DNA of 64,000 nucleotides from Candidatus Sabulitectum sp. (GTDB lineage Bacteria > Fermentibacterota > Fermentibacteria > Fermentibacterales > JCC-6): the NCBI GenBank assembly GCA_023145375.1, contig JAGLDY010000017.1, forward strand, positions 1 to 64,000. Reading direction: 5' to 3'. A program made the translations under genes and the position numbers. The notes under the pieces are model-generated. The model ran no database searches, was not told the origin of the DNA, and saw only the letters and a program-made list of their open reading frames with translations. How positions within the stretch are numbered: position 1 is the first letter of the stretch; every line of letters begins with the position of its first letter. Positions 20,535 through 27,754 of this stretch are shown one piece after another.

Positions 20535-21750
20535 AAATGTACTTATTGAAAGCCTGGGTAACCGGGTTGGGGGAATTGCACGGCCTGACGGCTCACCGGC
20601 CATTTTCATCAAAGGAGCTCTTCCCGGTGAAAGGGTTACGATCGGCAATTTCAGAGAAAAGAAGAACTTCATTGAAGCAGATCTTGTTTCAATAGAAAGC
20701 CCTTCCCCCCACAGAGTTAAACCATTCTGCAAGTATTACGGTATCTGCGGAGGCTGTTCTCTGCAACACCTCACCTATGATGAGCAGTTGCGGTGGAAAA
20801 AGATCTGGGTGGAAAAAGCGCTGAGAAACCTGTCGATCCCGGAGGTCGACCTGGTGGTTCCTTCTCCGGAAACAGAGGGCTACAGGAACAAAGTGACATT
20901 TCACATAAAAAGTAACAATCTCACACTCCATGCCTTCAAGGGTGATCCGATCCCTGTAAGCGCCTGCCCTCTTATGAACACCTCTTCAAGACAGGCTCTA
21001 AAAGCATTCCTCACTGCAGGTGTTCCATACGGGATTACCAGCATATCGGTAAGAGGAGCCGTAAACACGAACAGCACCATCATCGAGCTTACTGGAGATT
21101 ACCAAGACAAGGCACCTGTAAGCTGGCCTTCTGTTGTTATCAGAAAGAAGAATTCCTGGTTCTCTGTTAAACAGGGGGACATGTTTGAAAAACTGGGTGA
21201 GTTCATGTTTCAAATCCCCCACGGCGGTTTCTTCCAGGTGAACACAAGGTCAGCTGAAAAACTGATTGACATTGTGCTGAAGCACATTCCCGAAGAGAGC
21301 GGTTCTGTTCTTGACCTGTACGGCGGCGTTGGAACCTTTGGAATTCCTCTCTCTGCCAGAGGTTTAACGGTAATATCGGTTGAAATGGATGAAGAAGCTT
21401 CCAGAGGTTGTGAGATCGCCGCAGAGTTGAACGGCATCAAACCCGGGACGCTTGTTGTTGTGAACAGAAAAGATACATCCTTCCTTACAAGAGCACTGAA
21501 AAAGAAAAGAACTTTCGATACAGTGATAACGGATCCACCGAGGGCAGGCATGGGGATAAGTATTTCCAGACAGCTTCTCCAACTGAACCCTGCAAGGATA
21601 GTTTATGTGAGCTGTAATCCATTTTCCGCTGCCAGAGACATTGCAATTTTCACCAAAGAGCACTATACAATCCAGCAAATTACACCTGTGGACATGTTCC
21701 CCCATACCGACCATGTAGAAACTGTGTTTCTTCTGGAAAGAGGTAAATAA
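20521..21750 (+). CDS. 23S rRNA (uracil-5-)-methyltransferase, RlmD/RumA type
   Basis: A SAM-dependent RNA m5U methyltransferase of the RumA/TrmA superfamily. A TRAM-like N-terminal domain precedes an iron-sulfur site with Cys70, Cys76, Cys79 (CKYYGICGGCSLQH) and Cys149. The SAM-binding motif is VLDLYGGVGTFG, the substrate motif DPPRAGM, and the nucleophilic Cys is in VYVSCNPFSAARD. It starts with TTG at 20521, overlapping tgt by 14 bases. At 409 residues it could be RlmD, RlmCD or a paralogue; the target uridine cannot be told from sequence. Confidence 0.92.
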   Translation: MKIPENVLIESLGNRVGGIARPDGSPAIFIKGALPGERVTIGNFREKKNFIEADLVSIESPSPHRVKPFCKYYGICGGCSLQHLTYDEQLRWKKIWVEKALRNLSIPEVDLVVPSPETEGYRNKVTFHIKSNNLTLHAFKGDPIPVSACPLMNTSSRQALKAFLTAGVPYGITSISVRGAVNTNSTIIELTGDYQDKAPVSWPSVVIRKKNSWFSVKQGDMFEKLGEFMFQIPHGGFFQVNTRSAEKLIDIVLKHIPEESGSVLDLYGGVGTFGIPLSARGLTVISVEMDEEASRGCEIAAELNGIKPGTLVVVNRKDTSFLTRALKKKRTFDTVITDPPRAGMGISISRQLLQLNPARIVYVSCNPFSAARDIAIFTKEHYTIQQITPVDMFPHTDHVETVFLLERGK

Positions 21751-21751
21751 G

Positions 21752-23146
21752 ATGAAAGCGGTCATTACAGTTCTCGTGTTCGTATCACTTGCAACCGCAT
21801 CTCTTTCCCTTGAGAACCCGCTGAATCTCTGGCTGTATCATTCCGAGACAACAGGTGCCCTGCTTTCCGGAGAGTTCCCGGACCAGCACACTGTATCACT
21901 GGAGCCGGGCTCCCGCTCAATGTGGCTCTGGCATCTGATCCAGGATCGCTCAGCAGCGCCTTCCACAGACACCGGTGTTCTTGGCTGGCATGCCACCGCT
22001 GCTGGTCAGGCCGGCAGCAACAGCTCTGAATTCGTCTCAAGCGGCGGGACCGCATTTGAAATCTTTGCTCAGCCTCTGAGCTGGCTCACCATTTCCCAGA
22101 GAACCTCCCTCTGGACAGGCAGTGACGGCAATCCTCCTTCAGGTTTTTCTCCTTTCCACTACGGCCTTGAGCACGGCAGGCACCTCTATGTTGACTGGGG
22201 TTTTGTTAAAGCAGAGACAGGACCTCTTCAAGCAGCCATGGGAAGAATTCCTGTCCGCTGGGGACCTGGCAGATTCACGCAGCTGATGATATCAGGCAGA
22301 GCTCCTGCAATGGACATGTTAAAGATCGATCTGGATCTGGGTGAAAAAGTACACTTCACCGGTTTCACAAGCACCATAAACTCCGATTCAAGCACCTGGC
22401 TATCGGCTCACCGGCTGGACATCAAGCCGTATGACAAACTCCGAATAGGTCTCTCGGAATCGATCCTCTACACTTCGGATGGCGTTGATCTGGCTTACGC
22501 AAATGTATTCATCCCCTGGTACCCTGTGCAGTGGAATGAGAGGGTGGACGACAACGCATTCATGTGCATTGATGCCACATGGCAGCCTCTTCATGGTGTT
22601 GCTCTTTACGGAGAATTTCTAATAGATGACATACAGTATGAGAACGTTAACGATGTACCCAACAAACTGGGCTACACATTCGGCACGGATCTGTTCTCAC
22701 CGGAGTACGGGCTGGGTGCAGTGATCGAATACACAGCAGTACAACGATATGTGTACAGTCAGCGGGAAGTGTTCAACTACTACATGCACGATGCCCGTAT
22801 CATCGGCTCTCAGCTTGGTCCAGACGCAGACAGAGCAACAGCATCTCTCTCGTACATAGGCTTCCGCGGTATCACAGCCCAGCTGAAGGGCAGCTACACA
22901 AGACACGGTGAAGGCAATGTGTACGAAGGCTGGCCCGATTCTGTTCAGGCAGGTGGAGCTTTCCCCTCTGGCATAGTGGAGAACACCACAGAACTGTCTC
23001 TCGATCTTGGCTGGTATCCCGAGAACTGGCTGGAAGTCCGGGGACAGGGTGGAATGTCTTTCACAGGCAATACCGGCAATAAGGCTGATGCTGATTCAGA
23101 CAACAGCTGGGTTTCTCTTGAACTGCTTCTGTACAAGGATAGATAA
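21752..23146 (+). CDS. Outer-membrane beta-barrel, Wzi-like capsule-assembly family
   Basis: Residues 1-19 (MKAVITVLVFVSLATASLS) are a signal peptide. The mature 445 residues are rich in aromatic, alternating amphipathic strands (VDWGFVKAETGPLQAAMGRIPVRWGPG, LYGEFLIDDIQY), and the sequence ends in a strand-like LELLLYKDR. The RIPVRWGPGRF segment and overall layout resemble the Wzi/capsule-assembly barrel family. No capsule or lipopolysaccharide genes lie nearby, so capsule binding is only a family-level guess. It starts one base after the methyltransferase stop. Confidence 0.75.
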   Translation: MKAVITVLVFVSLATASLSLENPLNLWLYHSETTGALLSGEFPDQHTVSLEPGSRSMWLWHLIQDRSAAPSTDTGVLGWHATAAGQAGSNSSEFVSSGGTAFEIFAQPLSWLTISQRTSLWTGSDGNPPSGFSPFHYGLEHGRHLYVDWGFVKAETGPLQAAMGRIPVRWGPGRFTQLMISGRAPAMDMLKIDLDLGEKVHFTGFTSTINSDSSTWLSAHRLDIKPYDKLRIGLSESILYTSDGVDLAYANVFIPWYPVQWNERVDDNAFMCIDATWQPLHGVALYGEFLIDDIQYENVNDVPNKLGYTFGTDLFSPEYGLGAVIEYTAVQRYVYSQREVFNYYMHDARIIGSQLGPDADRATASLSYIGFRGITAQLKGSYTRHGEGNVYEGWPDSVQAGGAFPSGIVENTTELSLDLGWYPENWLEVRGQGGMSFTGNTGNKADADSDNSWVSLELLLYKDR

Positions 23147-23204
23147 GAACACCGGTTTGTTTTCATATTGCCAGGCTGCTCAAAACGGAATACGGATTCA
23201 ATAC

Positions 23205-23693
23205 TTACTGTAGCAGATCGAATGCAAAGCCTACACCAGGATATGCTTTCTCCCCAAGTCTGATTTCTTTGGATTCCCTAAGAATGCCGTCGTGCTTTTT
23301 ATAAAATGAATTGTTCTTTGCTCCGAGCAAAGTCCATATTATCATGGTTTTACAATTCTCACTTTCAAAGTGTTTCTTCATTTCTTCCAGCAGAGAGCTT
23401 CCAATACCACTACCCTGCTCTTCGGGATGCACATAAAGACCAACGACCTGAGAATCGTATTTACCAGCTTCTTTTTTTCCAGAGACAACGCCAAATACAG
23501 TATTGTTCTTCTCAAAAACAAAAACCGTCTGCTTGTTCTCCCTTATGATACTTGTGAATACTCCTGAATACTTCTCCCTGTTCAAAGATGCTGAATACTC
23601 CGCATCAACAATCCCGGCATAGGCCGTCTGCCAGGCGTCAACGATTATACCGGCAATCGAATCAGCATCGCCTGTCAGTGCTCTGCGAACCAT
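23205..23693 (-). CDS. GNAT-family N-acetyltransferase
   Basis: A 162-residue GNAT protein. The acetyl-CoA binding motif A is VVGLYVHPEEQGSGIGSSLLEEM (near residues 83-105), and the C-terminal motif B contains SFYKKHDGILRESKEIRLGE. The substrate is not predictable. It lies 26 bases upstream of nothing in the mog operon but is the last gene on that strand, so it may be co-transcribed with the molybdopterin genes. It converges on the Wzi-like gene with 58 bases between them and no clear terminator. Confidence 0.9.
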   Translation of the reverse strand: MVRRALTGDADSIAGIIVDAWQTAYAGIVDAEYSASLNREKYSGVFTSIIRENKQTVFVFEKNNTVFGVVSGKKEAGKYDSQVVGLYVHPEEQGSGIGSSLLEEMKKHFESENCKTMIIWTLLGAKNNSFYKKHDGILRESKEIRLGEKAYPGVGFAFDLLQ

Positions 23694-23718
23694 GAATGAA
23701 CCTTACAATAAAAGCAGG

Positions 23719-24213
23719 TCACCCTCCGCACCGCCCGACAGATCCTCGAAGAACTTCAAGGGCATGGGGAAGAATGGGTAGCAGGAATTCAACGCACTCG
23801 GTAACAGCCTTCACGCTCCCGGGAAGATTGACCACGAGGGTGTTTCCTTTTATTCCCGCTGTGCCCCTGCTGAGCCAGGCAGCCTTTACCTTTTCGCTGG
23901 AGCGATATCTGAGCATCTCAGGTATTCCCGGGACCTTCCGGTGGCAGACTCTTTCAGTAGCTTCAGGGGTGAAGTCCCTGGGGCTGAATCCTGTCCCGCC
24001 AGTTGTAAGCAGGAGATCAACGCCTTCACGACACATTTCTTCAATGCAGATTGACACCGGCTCAACACCGTCTTCAGTTACTCTGTAATCCACCTTTGTG
24101 TAACCGGCCTCTTCCATTATTTCAATGATGGTCGGTCCACTGGTATCCGTCCGCGTGCCCTCTTTGCAACTGTCACTAACTGTCAGTACGCTGAAAGTAG
24201 CCATGTTCCTCAT
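23719..24213 (-). CDS. mog: Molybdopterin adenylyltransferase (MogA/MoaB family)
   Basis: MogA/MoaB adenylylates molybdopterin before metal insertion by MoeA. Family motifs are VLTVSDS near the N-terminus, LLLTTGGTGFSPRDFTPEAT (the molybdopterin-binding GGTG loop, about residues 67-86) and NLPGSVKAVTE. The start overlaps moaC by 4 bases (ATGA). A second ATG three codons later is possible. With 164 residues it has standard length. It completes a contiguous Moco operon with moeA, moaA and moaC. Confidence 0.93.
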   Translation of the reverse strand: MRNMATFSVLTVSDSCKEGTRTDTSGPTIIEIMEEAGYTKVDYRVTEDGVEPVSICIEEMCREGVDLLLTTGGTGFSPRDFTPEATERVCHRKVPGIPEMLRYRSSEKVKAAWLSRGTAGIKGNTLVVNLPGSVKAVTECVEFLLPILPHALEVLRGSVGRCGG

Positions 24214-24692
24214 TCCTCAACAGTTCCGGAGATCCTGAAAACCCCTGATTTACCACCAGTCTTCTCCAGCAACCGAATACCTGTGATAACCATGGACTTG
24301 TCCACTGCCTTCAGCATGTCGTACACCGTGAGCAGTGCAGTGGTGACACCCACAAGGGCTTCCATCTCGAAGCCGGTCTTTGCCTCTGCTGACACTGAAC
24401 AGAGACACTTCAAGTTGCAGCCGTTGAATTCGAATTTTATGTCTACTCCGTGCAGGGGAAGCGGATGACACATGGGTATGAGTTCTGATGTTTTTTTAAC
24501 CGCCTGAATCCCCGCAACTACAGCAGTGTTAAGTACGTTACCCTTTGGCGAGTTTCCGCCGGTCAAAATACCCAGTACAGTGTCACCCAGTTCTATAGTG
24601 CCTTCAGCCAGGGCAGTTCTCTCTGTGGGCTGCTTGCTGGATACATCAACCATCCGGGCATATCCTTCTTCATTCAAATGTGTCAACTTCAT
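24210..24692 (-). CDS. moaC: Cyclic pyranopterin monophosphate synthase MoaC
   Basis: MoaC converts the MoaA product into cyclic pyranopterin monophosphate. I chose the ATG at 24692 (MKLTHLNEEGYARMVDVS), which follows GGAGG and overlaps the moaA stop by 4 bases. Key segments are MVDVSSKQPTERTA, the active-site MCHPLPLHGVD, and GFEMEALVGVTTALLTVYDMLK with the conserved catalytic Lys. At 160 residues it matches the family. Confidence 0.96.
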   Translation of the reverse strand: MKLTHLNEEGYARMVDVSSKQPTERTALAEGTIELGDTVLGILTGGNSPKGNVLNTAVVAGIQAVKKTSELIPMCHPLPLHGVDIKFEFNGCNLKCLCSVSAEAKTGFEMEALVGVTTALLTVYDMLKAVDKSMVITGIRLLEKTGGKSGVFRISGTVEE

Positions 24693-25624
24693 CCGCCTAT
24701 CCTCCACATACTCACACCACCGCACGCGCCGTGGTGTGGCTTCTTTGCAACAAGGGCATGAACTGCTGTAATAATTTCACTGTCTTTGCTTCCTGATCTA
24801 AGCCTCTCCCGAAGGTCAAGAGACTCTCCCCCAGCCAGACACGGCAGAAGCTCGCCTTCTGCGGTTAGCCTGAGTCTGGTACAGTTTGCGCACATTCCTC
24901 CGCCAACGGGAGCTATTATGCCGAACCTTGTTCCTGACAAGGTGCTATACATATTAGCAGTACCTTCAGTGGCAATGCGTTTAACGGGTCCTAATTCTTT
25001 TGTTATCCCATAAAGAACATCTTTTTCCGGCACATAACTGCATTCCGATCCGGTCATGGGCATATGCTCTATGAACCTGATGGTAGTACCCATGCTCTCT
25101 GCCCATTTTATCATGTCAGCCGGTTCTTCCGAGTTTACACCCTTCAGCACAACGCAGTTTACCTTTACCGGACCAAGGTTGCTTTCTTTCGCAGCTTCAA
25201 TAGCTTTCTCGACCATACGCAAGGTGACATCACGCCTGGTTACTTTTTTGATCACTTCATCCTTCAGGCTGTCAATGCTGATATTCACCCTTGATAGACC
25301 GGCTGCACTGAGATCAGATGCGAATTCCGGAAAAAGGATACCGTTGGTGGTCATTACCGTTTCTGCCAGAGGTGATATCCCTCTCACAAGCGAAACTATC
25401 CCACGGCGAACAAGAGGTTCCCCACCTGTTATCCTTATCTTCCTCAGGTTTAGAGCACGATGTATCAGTTGGACAAGCTGCTGGATCTCTTCCAGTCTCA
25501 GGATCGCGGAATGAGCAATATGAGATATACCTGTTTCCGGCATACAGTATATGCATCTTAGATTACATCTATCTGTGACAGATACTCTCAGATAATCGAT
25601 CTTTCTGCCGAAGCTGTCCTTCAT
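24689..25624 (-). CDS. moaA: GTP 3',8-cyclase MoaA (radical SAM)
   Basis: MoaA carries out the first step of molybdopterin synthesis with two iron-sulfur clusters. The start chosen is the ATG at 25624 (MKDSFGRKIDYLRVSVTDRC), which overlaps the moeA stop by 4 bases; a longer frame from 25918 is an antisense-like extension inside moeA. The radical-SAM cluster motif is CNLRCIYC. The second cluster is CANCTRLRLTAEGELLPCL, and the C-terminal GG tail needed for activity is present (MWRIGG). The product is 311 residues. Confidence 0.96.
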   Translation of the reverse strand: MKDSFGRKIDYLRVSVTDRCNLRCIYCMPETGISHIAHSAILRLEEIQQLVQLIHRALNLRKIRITGGEPLVRRGIVSLVRGISPLAETVMTTNGILFPEFASDLSAAGLSRVNISIDSLKDEVIKKVTRRDVTLRMVEKAIEAAKESNLGPVKVNCVVLKGVNSEEPADMIKWAESMGTTIRFIEHMPMTGSECSYVPEKDVLYGITKELGPVKRIATEGTANMYSTLSGTRFGIIAPVGGGMCANCTRLRLTAEGELLPCLAGGESLDLRERLRSGSKDSEIITAVHALVAKKPHHGACGGVSMWRIGG

Positions 25625-26835
25625 TCCCAGCAGCTCTCTCCACCAGCCCACGACATAAGAGTGAACGGAATAGAGGTTCCTGCCTCGGCTCCTGAGCTTT
25701 CCGGGGGAAGCCATGCAATGCTGTTCGTTCCCCGGGTACTCATCAAGTCTCCGGAACCGGAAGATGATGGGATACTGACCACCCATTCCCCATGGGCGTA
25801 CTCGGCAATGGTTCGGAGGAAATTCAACCGGCCCTGCTTCTTGCGAATTGAACCCGAAAGCGTTCCGGTAAGCTCTTTTCGGTGATATCTCGCATGCCCG
25901 GAAAAAAGCCTTATACAAGCAAGTACATACATTTCCAGACCAACAAGAGTGCTCACAGGGTTACCGGGAAGCCCAAACATCAACTTCCCTGTTTCATGAT
26001 CCGTTGCAAATGAGAACGGTTTTCCCGGCTTCTGTGCAACCGTTCTGAAATGGAATTTGAAACCCAGGTCCTCAAGAACTGACGGAACAAGATCGTGCGT
26101 TCCCATGGAAACCCCACCGGCTGTAACAAGAATATCGGAAACCGCAAGAGCCTGAACAGCTGCATTCCTGAGAGATGCCCGATCATCACCTGAATGAAAG
26201 ACCTTTACCGGGGGAAAACCCGCTTGAGCAAGGAACGAGGAGATAAGAACACCATTGGCATTTCTTACCTGGCCCAACCGGGGAATGTGAACAGGGGGGA
26301 TAACCTCTGTGCCGGTTGTAAGAACACTGATAAGGGGTTTTTTGTAAACTGAAATGGTTTCCCGCCCGGCCATTGCGGCAATGCCTGTATCAGATGGAGT
26401 GATCAAAGTTCCCCTTTGAAGAACAGTTTGACCCTTCGTAATATCCTCGGCCTCCCGGCAGATATTTGCTCCCTTTTGCGGCATTTTTCCTATGGTGAGC
26501 CTGCGGTCTGATACACTGGTAACCTCTACCATTACCACTCTGTCAGCACCCTCCGGAACAGGAGCTCCGGTCATTATTGGAGCAGCCACTCCATCCCGCT
26601 GTATGGGTTGTGGCTGTACACCCGCAGGGATCTCATCCATCAGTTCATACTCATCACAGATCCCCCGGATGGCAAAACCGTCCATGGCACTGCGATCAAA
26701 AGGTGGCATTGAAATATCACTTACCACATCTTCCGCCAGGATCCTGCCCGAGGTCCCGTAAAGAGCCACAGTCTCCTTTGAAGCAGAAGGAGTATTCTCA
26801 AATACTGTATTCAGAGCGTCTTGAACGCTTATCAT
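25621..26835 (-). CDS. moeA: Molybdopterin molybdotransferase MoeA
   Basis: MoeA inserts molybdate (or tungstate) into adenylylated molybdopterin. The N-terminal PPFDRSAMDGFAI segment, the GGVSMGTHDLVPSVLEDLG motif in domain III, and the FGLPGNPVSTLVG motif are all conserved. The C-terminal domain IV (ELTGTLSGSIRKKQGRLNFLR) is present. At 404 residues it is full length. It starts one base after the upstream MobB-ModE fusion gene. Confidence 0.96.
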   Translation of the reverse strand: MISVQDALNTVFENTPSASKETVALYGTSGRILAEDVVSDISMPPFDRSAMDGFAIRGICDEYELMDEIPAGVQPQPIQRDGVAAPIMTGAPVPEGADRVVMVEVTSVSDRRLTIGKMPQKGANICREAEDITKGQTVLQRGTLITPSDTGIAAMAGRETISVYKKPLISVLTTGTEVIPPVHIPRLGQVRNANGVLISSFLAQAGFPPVKVFHSGDDRASLRNAAVQALAVSDILVTAGGVSMGTHDLVPSVLEDLGFKFHFRTVAQKPGKPFSFATDHETGKLMFGLPGNPVSTLVGLEMYVLACIRLFSGHARYHRKELTGTLSGSIRKKQGRLNFLRTIAEYAHGEWVVSIPSSSGSGDLMSTRGTNSIAWLPPESSGAEAGTSIPFTLMSWAGGESCWE

Positions 26836-26836
26836 C

Positions 26837-27754
26837 TTAACTATCCTCCTCCAGTTTTTTTGCTGCAGCGGTCATTGCATCCTCAAGAAAATGGTACCTT
26901 TTCAGCAGCATGATAGCTACAGGGGTCAAAGAACTGCCTCCTCCTCCTGCACCACCACGGTTCCTGCGAATAAGTTTCACACCTAGATTCTTCTCTGTAT
27001 TGGAGACAAGGGTCCATACGCGCCTGTACTGTATTCCGGTATTCTTTGCTGCCGCAAGGATTGAACCTGTGTCACGAATGGCCTCAAGAAGCGAAGCGAC
27101 TCCTCTGCCGAACACAGGTTGACCCCCACTCTCAAGCCAGAGTTTCCATCCGGAACGAATCGGGTTAAAGGCTGGAAGACCTGCTACTGAAAGGGTCAAG
27201 CCAATGGTTGCCGGAGCAATCGTATCAAGGGGGCCATCCAGAAGAACGCTGGCACTAGCTGTCAGTTCAGGGTTCTTGGGGTCAGCTGCGTCTCCATCAA
27301 TGTAAACAATTACAGCTTCTTCTATAAGAGTTGCAGCAGAATTTGTCTCCCAGATAATTACATCGAACACCGGGGATACCTCCGTAAAGAATTCTTCTAG
27401 ATCAGTTCCTGTTTGAAACTTTACCAGGACGACTTCACGGGCACCTGCGCTGTGTGCTCTCCATGTGTCAGAGCCTTTTCTACCCGGTCCGGGAACAAGC
27501 TCAACTCCATCTTTATTCTGTTTTCTGAGCTTGTAATAAGCGACAGAATGCCCACTGTTATGAAGCGTCTTTATCAGTTCAGTACAGAAAAGAGTCTTTC
27601 CCAGTTTTCTACCGGCAGCTGCAACGACTATATTCAGAGCTATGAAATAACCTCCATTACCAAGTTTTCGGATACGGTATGACCCTGAAACATAAGGGAA
27701 TCTTGCCGAACCGAACCAGACCACGGAAAGCACAATAAATGAATCAGGAATCAT
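26837..27754 (-). CDS. MobB-like P-loop protein fused to a ModE-type winged helix
   Basis: Two domains are readable. Residues 40-190 start with IVVAAAGRKLGKTLFCTELIKTL, a P-loop variant (AGRKLGKT) like MobB and related Moco NTPases. Residues 220-300 match the ModE DNA-binding domain: LLEAIRDTGSILAAAKNTGI, VWTLVSNTEKNLGVKLIRRN and the glycine-rich GGAGGGGSSLTPVA wing. The molybdate-sensing TOBE domains of ModE are absent. At the head of the Moco operon it may couple nucleotide or cofactor state to operon control. The ATG at 27754 overlaps the divergent protease gene start by 16 bases, so a later start is likely: a GGAGG lies before codon 38, but no ATG, GTG or TTG follows it at good spacing. 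Confidence 0.82.
   Translation of the reverse strand: MIPDSFIVLSVVWFGSARFPYVSGSYRIRKLGNGGYFIALNIVVAAAGRKLGKTLFCTELIKTLHNSGHSVAYYKLRKQNKDGVELVPGPGRKGSDTWRAHSAGAREVVLVKFQTGTDLEEFFTEVSPVFDVIIWETNSAATLIEEAVIVYIDGDAADPKNPELTASASVLLDGPLDTIAPATIGLTLSVAGLPAFNPIRSGWKLWLESGGQPVFGRGVASLLEAIRDTGSILAAAKNTGIQYRRVWTLVSNTEKNLGVKLIRRNRGGAGGGGSSLTPVAIMLLKRYHFLEDAMTAAAKKLEEDS

Noticed and set aside
25625-25918. 98-residue N-terminal extension of MoaA
   Set aside because: It is the antisense-frame shadow of moeA, whereas the ATG at 25624 makes the usual 4-base overlap and family N-terminus.
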